A stretch of DNA of 64,000 bases from Dicaeum eximium (GCA_013396995.1 VWZP01008291.1:180763-244762); one strand, 5' to 3'; positions 27,001-41,469 are shown, counted from the stretch's first letter. Notes: a model not told the origin generated them from the sequence alone. Numbers and translations: made by a program.

Positions 27001-28565
27001 GTCAGAAATACTAAAAGCCTTAAGTCTACCCTTAAGGATAGACATTTCATTTTATTCACCCTGAAACAAAGGGATGATAAGAAGTATCACCCAAGCCAGG
27101 AATAAACACAAGTACACAAAGTCAGGATCATCTGAGAATCTTAAGAATGTGGATAGAGCTTGGAGACAGCCCTCTTCAGAGACTAAATTTCAAATTTCTA
27201 CTAACTACAAAAAAATGTTATATGTTAGTCTTCAAATTTAAAGTGAATGGATGCATACTGATGTTTATGGGGATGTGATAAAGGAATGGTAGTTTAAAGA
27301 AAAGGTTAATAAGGAATTATCTGATTATAAATGTAACTAATGTAAAGAGTACATCAGAAGAAAATAGGAAACTATTCCAGTCTGTGACACATTTTGATTT
27401 AAAAACAGCTGATTCCAGCAAGCAAACTCAAGCTGATTCAGTTACTTACCAAAGGGAAAAAAAATAAGTTGACTTTTCAGAAAATCCTTAGCATTACTGA
27501 TTTACTGAAATTTGACAAAGGACTGATCATGAAACATTTGAAGAAGATTTTGTAGTGGGAGATTCAGCAGAGTTCAAGCCTCAGTAGTCTGGAATTAAAA
27601 TCAAAAGTCTACCTCCAAATAATGTTACTACCCTCAGTTTCCTAAAACCTGTGGAATTTGTAGTGGCCTTAGATGCAGCAATGGAAATAATATTTTCCTG
27701 TGTAAACAGATTTGGACAGAGTTCAGAAAACAGCTGAACACAGGTTTTTCTGGTACTGGGCTTAAGGTTAAAGCCAAAGTCAAAAAATATATTTTAAAAA
27801 CTTCCTTGTTTGATTCAAAACAGCCATGACACGTGAGAGCAGAAAGCAGTAGTCCAAACAATAACATTATTAATGAAACAGAGTTGTATATTTGAAGACA
27901 GTGGAAATATACACTAGAGGGAAAAATACATGTCACAACAGGGAGCTGCTGCTTCCCTGAAACATTCCTTCAGAGAAGTTCCCCGTGCTTTTCAGGCAGT
28001 CTGTTTCTTTCCTGCAAGGAAGAGACAAGCTGGCCAAGAGTCAGAGCAAGCAGTGCTATTCTGGACCTGCATGGCCTGGGTAGTCCATCACAGGGAGGGA
28101 GTGTGGGGCACATGGAATTCAGGCTGGAAATGCTGGAGGGCAGGGTGGGCACTGCTGGCGTGTGCTTTCAAACTCCTCTTAGCCTGGTGCTTCCAACAAC
28201 TTCCCCGAGAAGCCATCTCCTGTACCAAGGAAACTCTACTGACCAGGTAGAAACACCACTTACCCATTCAAGGGAAAATAATCTGCCCTTGTTGGGAACC
28301 ATAAAAATAAGTGCAATGAGGAAAAAGTCACATCACGTCTGACACAAAGCCCTAATCCATCACAATCCCTTGGGTTTGGCTGTCTCCAGCTCGCAGCCAC
28401 TCCCCACCATGGCACCTCAGGCTCCTACAGGCAGCAGCAGAGCCGGTGCCTTTGCAGGTGCCAGGGATGCTCTGAAAATGCCACCCGTGCAGGAGGAGCT
28501 CCGAGCACGGCTGAATGGAGCCCCGCCGAAGCTGCAGCCTGTCAGTGGCCCTGCCACTGCAGGGC

Positions 28566-29140
28566 ACGGCTCCTCCGGGGGACACAGGGGACAGCTGTGT
28601 CACCCATAGGCTCCTCCCGGGGGCACAGGGGACAGCTGTGTCACCCATAGGCTCCTCCCGGGGGCACAGGGGACAGCTATGTCACCCACAGGCTCCTCCC
28701 GGGGGCACACGGGCACAGGGGACGGCTATGTCACCCACAGGCTCCTCCCGGGGGCACACGGGCACNNNNNNNNNNNNNNNNNNNNNNNNNNNNNNNNNNN
28801 NNNNNNNNNNNNNNNNNNNNNNNNNNNNNNNNNNNNNNNNNNNNNNNNNNNNNNNNNNNNNNNNNNNNNNNNNNNNNNNNNNNNNNNNNNNNNNNNNNNN
28901 NNNNNNNNNNNNNNNNNNNNNNNNNNNNNNNNNNNNNNNNNNNNNNNNNNNNNNNNNNNNNNNNNNNNNNNNNNNNNNNNNNNNNNNNNNNNNNNNNNNN
29001 NNNNNNNNCCATAGGCTCCTCCCGGGGACACAGGGGACAGCTGTGTCACCCATAGGCTCCTCCCGGGCGCACATGGGCACAGGGGACAGCTGTGTCACCC
29101 ATAGGCTCCACACGGGCACAGGGGACAGCTGTGTCACCCA
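28566..29140. repeat. 41/49-bp minisatellite spanning an assembly gap
   Basis: Units contain CACCCATAGGCTCCTCCCGG followed by GGGCACAGGGGACAGCTGTG T. The basic period is 41 bp; an 8-bp insertion (ACGGGCAC) makes 49-bp variants. At least three units precede the gap and three follow it. Stop-free frames across the array are repeat by-products. Confidence 0.93.
28766..29008. other. Assembly gap (243 Ns)
   Basis: A run of N inside the 41/49-bp minisatellite. Its size may be an estimate; the true array could be shorter or longer. Confidence 0.98.
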
Positions 29141-32100
29141 GACTCGGGGACCCTCTGGGGACAGCAGGGCCAGGAATCCACCCCCCGGCCCAGCCGGCAC
29201 CACACCGTGACCGTGCCTGCTGCAGAGATGCGGGAGGTGACCATCAGCGAGGGAAAGGATGAAGTTTTAGCTTTGGATTAGAGGAACTTTGCCACCTCCA
29301 GCCAGCCCCGCGCTCCCGACGCTCCCGCGTTGCCCAGCGCTCCGATATTCCCTCATGGCTGTGCCGTGGGAGCAGAAGGCTGCACAGATGTCAGATGTCA
29401 CGCTCTATCTGATGAAGAGGTCTCTGCCTCGGGCTGTTTATATATAACCTACCAGAATTTCCTGCTGCATGATGAAATAATTAGGGGGCCCTCACGCAGG
29501 GAACAATGTTGCGAGTAGGTTGCAAAGGCATTACACACACAAAAAGAAAATTCTAAGCATTTTCCTTGTCTGAGATACAATCTTCTAAGACTCCTTATAT
29601 ACATTCAACTTGTTTGTATTATTTCTTTTAATGTTCTTCATACAGATGCTAAATGAGGGCTTCAAAAAGTTCAGCAGTGGTCTTTCCTTTATGCTCAGAT
29701 TACACAGTGGAAATAACAGCATGAGAAAACCAGAAAAAAATGGAGATCTATTTGTTTGTTTTAAATCAAGATTGCTTTTTGCATCTTAAGTCGGTGAACT
29801 CTAAACTGCAGATAGCTTAATAGAAGCTGATCCTGTCATCAGACTCTCATTTTGTGGCTCTCCTTTTTTCTAATCAGTTTTAATCCATGATTGGGTTTAT
29901 CAATAAAGAGATCACCCATATGCCCACAGACGCTCCATGTGCTGATTCATCTCAGCTCACTCCCCTCCCAGCTCACTACACTGCAAAACCAGCTGGATCA
30001 AATCCTCAGCTGCAGTCTGGATCAGCTTCCCCCTGATTGTCAAACTTTCAAGTAAAACTGAGGAATGTGAGGTTTCAAACCTCCCATGTCCTAAACATGT
30101 CCAAGACAGTTGAACTGGGCAATTCTGCTGGCTGGCAGCAGAGGAGAAACCAGCCCAGAAGGGAGGTGGGCACGAAGGTCTGCCCAGAAACACCCCCAGA
30201 GCAGAGACCCCCGCAGCCACTCAGCCCTGCCAGGGCTGTGCCAGAGCCCTCACCCTCTGCCCTGTGCTCCAGAGCCCGGGTCACCAAGCTGCTGGCAGTG
30301 AACATGGCCAGCTGGGCACACTGGGCCCTCTGAAACCTCCTGGGGTCTCACAAACACAGTTTTAATGAGGTTGGCACATCTGAGGCAAAGCTGGAAGTTT
30401 GTTGAATATTTGGCACTGAGGTAGGCCACTCAGAGAGGCTGTGGAGATAATAATTGTCATTCGTTTTGAGAGGACAAAAATATTAGATAGATCTCATAGT
30501 TCAGATAAAGAAAATGAATGGAATGCAATTTTCAGATTGGGTGTGTAACTCATAGCCAGCCACCTAGCCTAGGTTTTGACTCTTTCATCTGGGGGAAGCA
30601 TGAATAAGTAATAAACATGTCATTAAATGATCAAAAGTATGTCCAGAGGGTTAATCAAAATGGGGTATTCTCAGAGAAGTGCAGTAGGAAACAAGGATAT
30701 GCTGAAGAAATACCTAGACATGATAAACTAGTAAGTCAGATTTTTTTTGTAAATTCCTTGTACCACAAATCATTAAATAATTTTGATTGGAAGGAACCTT
30801 AGAAGATGATCTAGGGACCTGTACTCAAAGCAGGGACACTTTGAAAAGAGATCAGGTTTGAATGTCTCTAAAGATGGCAGCAGGCACCACATTATTTACC
30901 TGCACTGTTCAATCTTTTCAACAAAGCAGCTGTGTGAACCTCTGCCACACAGAGTTACACTAAATGTCATCAATGAGCCAAACAAGAAGTAAACACACAT
31001 ATTCATTAACAACTGGCATAAGCTGCTGGCCAGCCAGCCCCTGTGGGAAGGAACCAGTGGGGCACACTGAGAACACCTCAGCCTCTCAGCAAGTGGCTGC
31101 TACCAAGATTAAACCACAGGAATCATGATGGACCCCAGCGCAGAACAAACCAGGATTAGTCACATCACCTTTTTTACTTCTTATACACCCTCAAACAATG
31201 CATCACGACATACCAAAAATCTTTTCAGAGTGCAGAATCAACCTATCTTCCAAATTGCTCAAACAGTTGCCATAAGTGTATCACATTTACAGACTTTGTT
31301 TCAATCAAATGACCCCAAATAATTGGAAATAGGATAACAGGTGACCAAAACATGTAGAAGAAGAGTTTTCAGTGTGGTGACCATCTAAATTTTCATGGTT
31401 AAGAAAACTAGATCCATGCTTTTATTAGAACACAGCATGGAAAAGAAATTGACATTTCCCAAATATCAAAAAGTATATATGTCACTGCTCTAAAGATACA
31501 TAATATAAATCAATTTCTCAATTATCATTGCCTTCCTATGTCTATTCAGCATCTCAGGTGTCTTCCTTTACCATCTTCTTCTCTAAGTGAATTCTGTCGT
31601 TCACTAAGCAATGGTTCAGACCAGAATAAACAGACATTTGAGTGTGCTGTCCCTACAGGAATCAGTTCACATTAACACTTAAGTTAGGTTTGTACATAGC
31701 ACAGCTTACAGCACTACCAAGGAAATCGATCTTAAAGGTTGAAATAAAACAACATTTCTTTGATATTAGTTCTCCATTGAGCTCACTATTTGATAGCTTC
31801 ATTAACTATGTCAAGGAGACAGACCCTCATTTTTTCACCACCATTAAAATCATACAAGTACTGAACATCAGTGGAGGCTCTGGGTGGGGTACATGGGAGG
31901 CAGGAGCACATCTCATATCAAGAGCAGCAGCACTCTGCCTCCTCTGAACCAGACTGCAATGTATTCCACTGTGCTGCTATTCACCCACTGCCAGCTCATT
32001 TTAAGTTTCTTATTCTCAGTGCACATTCAAGAAAGAATAAAAAGGCCATAAGAGAAGGAAATTTTTGCTGCTCGTGTATTTGAAGACTGCAACCATAACA

Positions 32101-35100
32101 GACATCAAGCCACCTATCATCAAGGCCAGGACACCCTCGACAGCAGTCATTCCTCTCTGTAAGGGAATCAGCAGTGATACGTGATGATGGAAGGCATTGC
32201 CTTCCTCAAGGGCCAATTTAGCACAGCAGGAGAAAAGTAGCTCAGGCAATATGCATCTCAAAGCGGGAAAAAAAATTTAAGGCAGGAAGAGTGGCTTTGG
32301 AAGGGAGAGTAAGGGATGAAAGCAGTCGCAGTAACCATGGGAAGGATAACCATGACAAGGGCAGTGGACAAAGTGGAGAAAATTTAGCCCTTGCAGTTAG
32401 TTAGTGTATAGGATACCTGGATTGGGAAAACTGGGACATCACAAGCAGGGTTGGAGCCTAGACAAGTGCAAGTTTACAAACCCAGCTGTTTCTTTGTTCA
32501 GCTGCTTCCTACCAAAAGATAAAAATCTTTATGGAGCCAAAACCTACATGTCAGGAATCTTGCAGCAGGATTGCAGAGCTGTGGCTCTCACTGGGCACTG
32601 ACTTCATCACTCAGCTGTGAATGCCTTGCCAGGGTGAATAAGCAGGAGCTGCTTCTGGCCCCTGTTTGTCCCCAAATCCAGCCCAGATGAGGCTGTCTCC
32701 CTGGCTGTCCCTCCACCCTTTCTAGCCATGTTTGGCACAATCACTTCCACACAGGGCCACTCTTTCTTGCCCAGGCAGAGCTCTGCATGGTGGTGCCCAT
32801 GCTCACACCACCCCCCCGTGTGTACCCTCAGCACCACGTCCTGCTGGGGGGGCACCGGGCTAGCAGACCCCAATCCTCTAGGACCCCAGGCAAGTCATTA
32901 ATCTCCCTACACCTCTGTTTCTGCCTTTCATTAAATTTTAGTGACTTACCTTACATAGCTGAGAAGAAAAATTATTAAATTAGCATATTAAAAGTTGTGG
33001 AGAATTCCCTTCACCGCTGTCTGCTGCCAGAGCTGTGGAACTGTATCCTAAACAATTTACAAGCCCTATAAGTGGCTGATATTATAATAAAGCATTTGTT
33101 GAATGAGCATTATCTTTTGACCTTTAATTTGTAATATCAATTTACAACTTCTGCCTAAATGTGCATATTAAACAAAAACCCAGTAGAGGTAGGATAAAGG
33201 AACAACAAAGCCTTATACATATTAAATATGATCATTTGAAGTTGATGTATGTAACACAAAATTTTTCACCTGTTGTGCTCTGTCCTTTAACCCAAAAATT
33301 ACAGAAACGGAAACGTTTCCCAAGTTTCTATGGATTTAGGCAGCCCATTTGAAAATGGACTTTCAACTGTTCTGTAGGCAAAGGACTCAAAACAGAGACA
33401 AGTCCATTTTTCCAGGCTCACAGGAAAATTTTTCTTGGTGGTCCACTAAATCCTATATATTGAGGGACAATACTGAAATGTTTTCAGGGTGAAGAGGACT
33501 CTTGTCTAAGGGAAACCTGAACTCCCTTGCTGCCTGTCCCTGTGATTTTTGTCGTTGATTATATATATCCTCATCTTAGTTTTAAGCTATTCTTAGTTTA
33601 TTTCATTTGCAACATTTCTAAGTCCTTTTCTGATAGTTGTTTTATTCCCTTGTCTTCATTTTGTTTGGCAACAGCTGAGCTGGCAGCAAGCCCAAAGCCT
33701 GGTAAATGACAAATCACTACCAGATGAAGCTGTGAGTTTTACACAGAGCATATCCTCCAGCCATGGAATACTTTTGAGGCTCAACAAAAATTACCAAACT
33801 GACTGAGAAGCCAAGTTCAAGCTTTACATGAAGGCCTGCCATTAGCAAAAAGCCAGGATAATTCTCCAAGCAGTGAAACTAGTGGTTGGGCTAATGAAGG
33901 CCCTGAAAAGCTGAAGAATCAGAAGCAGAGATAGAAATGTAAATCCTTAGCAGGGCCCCCAGGCAGGGTTTAACACTTGCTGCCCTCTAAGAGCAGGAAA
34001 GGCTCTCTGTTCCCCAGGAAAGAAGGCAGACACAAACCAAAATGAGGTACAAGAAGCACTAAATCCCCCTTCCATCCTCCATGTCCAAGTTACAGCTCTG
34101 TGCCAGGTTACCTCCCTGCACAGGTAATGCCCGACATGGGCACAGAGAGCTCCCCAGCAGCCCAGCACTTGGGCCAGAGAGAAAAGCCACACTAGACAGA
34201 GTTACTGCTGCTAATACCTGCAACAAATCCTTCCCCGCAGACTGTATCCCCTCAGAGGGTCAGCAAAGTGGGTGAAGTTAGGATTGGGAAGAAGGATGTT
34301 TCTCCTGGGTACCCTCCAAGCAGGCCAACTTTGCCTTTTTCCCAGGAGTCCTCCCTGCAGAGTCTTGCGAACCCAGCACTGAAGCCACAAGGCATGGAAC
34401 ATGAGTACTTTCCTGAACCTTGTTTCATCCTTCCCAGGCTGATGCCACAGGACATCAGCTTTTGTTACCCAAAATTGTCAGACGAGAACTGAGGAAAGCC
34501 ACCTTGCAAAAATGTTTCCCAATCTTTTGCTAGGTAGATGTTTTTAGTCAAGGGTTTGGCACTCACAGTACCCTTGCAGGTCATGTAGAGAGGATCGTTG
34601 CTTACTCTAGCAGCATAGACAGAGAGGCCTGAATTTCTGTGTGTAGTAATTTTGTAGTAGATATAGAATGATACAGTGGATGTAAACCAACACTGTTCTG
34701 AGTCACATAACATAGGCTGGACAGCAGCTGGATGTGGACATAGCCAAAAGATGTAAAGTGAAGCCACCAGAGTCCTGAACACTCCTGAGGTGCACATTCC
34801 CAGATTGTCATAATGGGTGATATATCCATGCAATGAATGCTGCAAAGTAACATCAGAGGGGAAGGAAAAGACTCAATAAAAAAGTGGTGTTTGGCTATAA
34901 TCCTGTGTACCTGGATCTCACACAACGACACAAATTCCCTACAGCCTCTCCCCATGGCTCCTATGGAGCAGGCCTCCACAGGCACCCTCTGCACCCAACT
35001 GCAAAAACCACGGGAGCACCACGGCCCCAGGAACACGGGACAGGGACCCCAGAGCTGCCACTGCACAAAGCCAGAAGGTGGAGGTGAGAGCAGCCTCAAA

Positions 35101-38100
35101 GGGTTAAGTCCAGACAATACTTTCCTGTCCTGGGGGCATCAGACACCATCTGGGAGAGGCCTGTCAGCCTTCATTGGCCACAGGTAATGGTATAGGGTAA
35201 TTTTTCCTGATAATGTCACAGGAAGAGGAAATCTTGCAGACTAAACTCATTAAGGTCTGAGGGGAACAGGGAGGGCTCTTTCTGCAGGAGGAAGGACTGT
35301 AGGCTGGGTTTGTCTGAGTGGGAGAGCATCTCTTGCAGTGTATGGTTGGAAAGCTCTCAGGGATTTCAAATACCTTTGGTGTATGTCAGCCCTAAAGTCC
35401 AAGTTTTCACTCTGAAGTCAAAACTCATCCCTCCTTCCAAAATGCAGCCCCCCAAGGGAAAACAAAAATACCAAAGGGAGATGCTCAAGAGCCAGTAATT
35501 TAGAGGCATTTGAACAACTGTCATTCATTTGCACTCTTCTATCAAGCAAGCAAAATAATCTGCCGAAAACAAGCACTGTTATCCTTGCAAGGCACCTGAG
35601 GTACACACATGATTTAGCACCCAGCTCTCCCCTCCTCTGTGCATCCTCAGGTCTGGAGTGAGTCCGTCATGGCACAGGCAGGAGGGGACACCACGACACA
35701 GGGCTGTCCATGGGGTGAGCAGCCAGTGCCCACGGGGCACCCACCGCAGGGACAGCCCTGCCACCAGCAGCCCTTTGGCCCCACTAGACTGCACACACTG
35801 GGTGTCCAACCCTTTGGCCCACACCTGCTCTCTGACCTTGAGGTGTTGACATTGGTAACATATCTGAGAAAATGTGAAGTTCCTTCTCATCTGAGAAGCA
35901 CAGTGGGACAGCTTATCTACTCAGCTCAACTGAAAAATGCCCTTGATTTCAGAAGCAAGGCAGCCTGATCCCTGATCCCTTGTAGGAAAATACTTTGACA
36001 GTGTAACAGATGAAATTAGCTAAAGCTAGGATGGCTGGCATTTAATCTGATAATCCTTCCAGGAGCAATTACCTTGAAAATATCTGATAAAATTTGTTTA
36101 GTGTGTGCCTCTGCTGTGGCAGTGCAGGCACAGCCCAGCTGGCATGCAGCTCTGACCTGGCCATGTGCCTGGGGACAGTGTCCTGCTCACAATCCTCTCC
36201 TGCCTCGGCACAGCCATCCCACCCCTTCCTCCACAGCACAGCTGGTTTCCACACCTCTTGAGAAACATGGGGCTTGACACAGGCAAGATTCAGTTAACTG
36301 GTTAGAGAACTTCAACTTCATCTCAATACAAAATACAATTGTGACTTTACAACAGTACCAGTCAGAAAATTTCTGATGGACAAGTACCTTTAAAAATCAG
36401 CTTGTCACAAGTGAAACAATTTAGGGAAACAATATGTCACTTTTACAGAATGTTAAAGTGACAACTTCCTCCAGTATCCCTTTTGCAGAGGGAGATATTA
36501 CACCCCAAATTGCATCCATCATTCTTCCAATGCTTTCCTAAAATAACTGGTTTTTATTGGGAACCTAAATGGAAGGAGGCATACATATGTAGTACAGAAT
36601 ATATTTAAATCATCACTTCTATGCACTGAGCTGGTCTAATTCTGTTTCCTTCTTCATTCTTGACCATGGACTTTAAAGCCTTTTGCATGAGATCAAAATA
36701 AGATTGTGCTTTTCCCCAGATATTACCTCACACAAAAAATGAGAGAAAGAGGGCTGTAAACAGACAAATCCTGCGCCAATGTGACCCGTGGGCACTCAGC
36801 ATAGGAGGACAGTTCTTCAGGTGACCCTCAAGGAGGTGAGAGTTGTTCTCTCTGCTGAACCAAGCTGGAAGGAGCCTCCTGGCACACCGTGAGGTGCACC
36901 TGGCTAAAGACTGACACAAACCCTGAAGAATACATTTTGTGAGAGCAGATGATCTCAATTGAGCTTCAAAATTATGAACTTTTTGTTGGCAGAAGGTGTT
37001 TAACTGTTCTCTGAAAGTGAGGCAGAAGGAATCTCTTGCTTCATCCCCTGCAAGAAAACGGGAGATGTTGTTGCCAATGAAACCACAAAGATGCACTTGG
37101 AGAGCAGGCTGCCCTATCTTAACAACTCTTGCTATCAAAATGCAACTGGTGCTTATACACAGTGGGTAAAAGTAAGTTCATTTGCCAAATCAAACTGGTG
37201 AAAGCATACTTGGCTCTCAATTTTCTCTTATAGTAAAGACAGGGTTTCTACAAACCCTGAAAGACAACAGAGGTAGAAAAAAGGTATGTTTCAGCTACAC
37301 CAAGCAGAACTCTTTAGTAATATGAACTTCAGAGAAAGTAGGATCCAGGAATATATGTAATATGATTTATTAAGACTGACCCTGAAAATAAATTCTATTT
37401 CTCTTACAGACCTATTTTAAAATATGGTTTTTTCTGGTCAAATAAGTGTTTCTGTATTTGAGGTCTTAATTATATAATTAGTAACAACAACAAATTAAAA
37501 TTAATTAATCCCATTCTGATTTATTTTGCTTGTAGTGTTAAATAAGAGGTACACAAACACAATTAAGTAATTTTAAGTCTTCTCTTTAAATCCTAATCAG
37601 AAATTGCTACATCTAGATAAAGCCAAACCAAAACAAAGCTTTTCATTTGTTATGAACTGAGAAGTGTGTAAAGTGCAAAGTCCCCACTGATTCCAAGATA
37701 AATACTTCCACTGCTTCTTAGGATTTCTGGCTAAAAAGTTGCTCAACAATTTCAGGACCGGGCAAAGATGATTACACAGAATCTTCTACTCGAAATCATT
37801 AGTGCAAGGAAGCTTTAACTACAGTGTACAATATACAGACAGACATTAGCCTGAGGATGGGGAAGGTCTGACACTTGCTAAAATAGAGAAAGACACAAAT
37901 GGTTTGTTGAGTTGCACTGATACCTCCTCGGTGCTGTGTACTGATATTTCTGCATGCACCTCACCCCTGGGCAGCCTGCTTTGTTCTTTTTTAAGCACCT
38001 GGATAGAACCCAGACTTCTGTCTCAAGCTAAGGCATTGCCCACGCCCAGGTAATGTTCAGACACGTGGCCCACAGACCCCATTTGAGGGTCAAGGCACTC

Positions 38101-41100
38101 ACTCAGCTGACAGCAGGCACGGGCAGATGTGAGCAGAGGGGCTGGGGCACGGTGCCCAGCACTGCCACAGCAAGGGCTGCTGGCTGTGCTCAGACAGGCT
38201 CTGCCTCAGGGCTGCAGCACCAGCAGAAACACACAAAAGTGTGCATATCCCCAGTGCAGTGGTGACACCTGAGCTGCTGGCAATGTGACAGCACCGGAGG
38301 ACACAGCCTCACATTTCTTCCCATCCCACATACCATATCATGTGCATGTGACAAGTAGAGGTCCAAGAGTTATTGGCCCATTTTGGGTGTTCTAAATTAG
38401 CCCATCTGTGCACACACAGAGACTCTACCTACCTGTCCACAGAGGCACAGGTCCCACCAATGCCCTCTGACGCTCGCAGGGTAACTCCTGGCCCAGAAGT
38501 TGGTAACCCTGACACAAAGCAGAAAAGAAATATAACATGAAGCAGATGATTTGTTGGATGGTCCAGCTGCTCTCCCACCAACTTGTTGCAGTTTGTGGGT
38601 CCCCCTTCTCATCTCATTTTTCTCCAAGGGGTGCCCAGACTTCTCCCCTGCATGGGTGGGCAAACCTTTCCCCTGAAGATGGCAAATGTGACCCTGCACT
38701 GTTGGGCTGCTTCTAAAGGCTGATGGAAGCCAGAGCTTGCAGCTGTGTGCAGCACAAATAGAAGTTCAAGAAAGGGAATCAACACAGCTGTTGATTTTCA
38801 GGCAGCCTGAGCACCAGAGAAAAAGTATTGTTCCAAGAATATCTTGGAATGCACCAAAGATACAACCAATGCTAACCACAAATTCTCCACGTGGCAAAAA
38901 ACAGTATAAATTAAACATTGCAAAGAGAGCTCTTAATTATTCCCAGGGCAGCAGGCAATGAGGAAAGTACCTTGTCTGTCAGTTTGGCAAGCATATCTGT
39001 GAACTGTGTCCCCTTAAGAAGTGTCATCATAGACCACACCAGTTACCCTCTTACTGCAGAGATGAGTCCTACCTACTGCCTCTGTCTGCTCCAGTAGATG
39101 TATTTGTGCTTAGATGGGCACTGCACATTTGACATTTTCATTTCTCTGCTGTACCAATCAACATTCTTAACCTACATTCACTATTCATTCAATGTGGGAG
39201 GGAGTCCTTCATTATACCAACACCTTCTTTGGTCTCTAGATGTAATTGCTGTCTGGTCGGACTCCATTCTTCTTGTATATATCCTCTAGTCACACATATC
39301 ATAGCTGAATAGCACATTCATAGCCTCTAGCACTGAATAGAATCCATATGTTCTCCTCTTGTAACCCTGCAGAGATTTAGCTGTCTGAAATACTTGCTAT
39401 GGGATCATGCATATCCCATTGTACACCAACATTCAGACATAAAGCAGTCATGATAACATGGGGAACAATCAAACATCAGTATGAAAACCACTGATACAAA
39501 CACTGGTATGAGCTGCAGTGAAGACAGGATAAATGTCATTTTCATTTCTGAACTCTCTATGATTTTGTCTCACCAGAAAGTGCAGATTGCCACCATAACA
39601 GTAGAAATACAGCAAAAAACATTGCAGAATATAACCAGTAAACAAGGCAGAGAGGGGCCATGTCTCCCACTCTCTTTGCAGCCACCTAGGAGGCAAAACC
39701 AGACAGACCCTGATGACCTCACAGCTGCTGCTGTGGCAAACACAAAGCCGGCAGGCATTCACAGAATTGTCTTTCTGCTTGCCAAAATCCTGGGCTCCAG
39801 CCTGACTGGGCTCCACACACTTTGAGTGGGCAGGAGCATGGCAATGCAAGGACTCCACTTCTGTGACACTCTGAGCCACAAAACACTGAGAATGAGCCCA
39901 TTGCATTGTTTGTTTTGTAAATCTGTCTCTCAGTGTCACCAGGGGCTGATCGAAAGGGAAGTAAGTGGCTGGATATTTATAATAGAGCAGTAGACTCTAT
40001 ATTATAGTCCATCTATGTTTTCTTCCATCCATCAAACCTTTCTTCCCTGAGAGTTGGTGAAATAATTTTTCTCCTGCTCAAGCACCAACATTCAGATTGG
40101 TATCAAGGAACATCAAAACATTAAACAATGAAGTGCTGTTGTATGTAAACCTTTTTCCAGGTAATCAGCCAGAGCTGACTCATCTTTGAGTGTTTCCTTG
40201 TATATATTAAAACAAACAGTTGCTTTTAAAATTAGTAGTTCCTTCTGTCACTCTCGTGTCCTTCTGCAATCTCAAGCTGAAGCAACAAACAGAAGCTTAT
40301 CTTAGATGACCAGTAAAAAAGCTCGTTTTCTGTCGACTTTTGTTGTGGAATTTAAAGAGTACCTAGAGTACATAATGATAGCAGAGCATCTCCTGGGCCC
40401 CAAAAATGAGATGAGTAGTTTCATGTAGAGCAGTGGGGTGAACAAGACTGTGTTGTTAACATGCTGCTTAAGTAATCAGCCTCTTCAATTACTTTTTTTT
40501 TTTTAACATATGCTCAGTGAAACTTATCCTTGATGTCCTTCAAAAGCAAGGACACGATAGCTGGGGCGCTGCCGACTGCAGCAGGACTAGGGCTGGATCC
40601 AGGTTTCCATAATTATAACCAAGGTACCACAGAACAGTGATTTTTCCTACAGCCACCATGTGCTCACAGATCAAAGATGTATTTTAAATCCTCACCAGTG
40701 TCTTTTCCTGTGTGAACAGGTTAGTTAAACTCAGAAAACAACTCAAACCAAGCAGGTTGACAAAGGGAGTTGTGTTAAACTTAACATGACATTTCCCCCA
40801 TTTTGTCACCTGCCCAAAAAGCACTGGACTGCTTTCAGGAACTAAACTCAATGAAAGATGTCTGAGCAAAAACTTATTCTGTTCAGGCACTTCATTCTCC
40901 TCCAGATCAACATCACTCTGGCACCAGCTAAAATTTCCCCATTCAGTTCTGTAAGTGTCAGTCAAGATTTAATTGTTGTCACATCAGTTTAAAAATTATA
41001 AGCACCAAGAAGAATCAGATTTCTGCACTTCTTGCTGCTGAAAACTTCCAGCCTCTGTACTTTCCAAAGTAATATATTTTATTTTGGAGCATTACAGTAG

Positions 41101-41400
41101 CATTTTGTAAACACCAGTTACAAAACCGTAATTCTTGATTTACTTGTAGACACATACAAACATTTTGTCAATTGTAACCTGTGGCCAGCAAACCAGAATC
41201 TCGTTTCTGGAGGCTCTTTGTGTTTTTCAGACCTGTTATGAATGAATCACCTTTCTTTCATGAGCTCCCTTCCGAATTTGCCCATTTACTAAACAAAACA
41301 TCTTAGCTCTCTAGTCCCAAATGTGCTCGATTTTTAACAGATATTTTCACTTTAATACACTTAACATGATATAAACACGCAGTCACAAATTGGCTGGGGA
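29141..41400. other. Intergenic region 5' of LHX8, no gene recognised
   Basis: About 12 kb of mostly AT-rich, low-repeat DNA. It contains one diverged CR1 fragment (30.78-30.99 kb). Stretches such as 29.37-29.48 and 32.98-33.17 kb look like candidate conserved elements. No splice-supported coding exon was found; open frames of up to 171 codons near 34.6-35.1 and 39.5-39.9 kb are unrecognised. Confidence 0.7.
30783..30990 (-). mobile_element. Diverged CR1 LINE fragment, minus orientation
   Basis: GGAAGGAACCTTAGAAGATG, ATCTAGGGACCTG, CAAAGCAGGGACACTTTG and GATCAGGTTTGAATGTCTCT follow the reverse-complement order of the avian CR1 3' region (GGAAGGGACCTCAGAAGATC type through GTTTTGAATGTCTCCAG). 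Diverged, with an approximate right end. Confidence 0.7.
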
Positions 41401-41469
41401 AGAATTTGAAAGATGAATCTGCCCTGAAATTCTGATTCTTCTCTGAAAAGCATTTGCTGTTCTGTATGG

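Larger units (their letters stand above)
6914..28565. other. Long intergenic region 5' of LHX8, no gene recognised
   Basis: About 21.6 kb of mostly AT-rich DNA with no supported exon on either strand. It contains one clear CR1 tail (about 12.0-12.1 kb), a MIR-like relic (10.9 kb) and a short GC-rich patch (17.87-18.09 kb). Some low-repeat stretches may be conserved non-coding DNA, for example 19.0-19.26 kb and 22.37-22.6 kb. Confidence 0.7.

Noticed and set aside
34465..35117. Overlapping minus-strand frames of 126 and 171 codons, considered as possible retroviral remnants
   Set aside because: No recognisable gag, pol or env motif and no LTR ends could be seen, so no mobile-element call is supported.
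36728..37138. 136-codon minus-strand frame with several Cys/His residues
   Set aside because: No zinc-finger spacing or other family pattern; no flanking splice sites fit a gene model.
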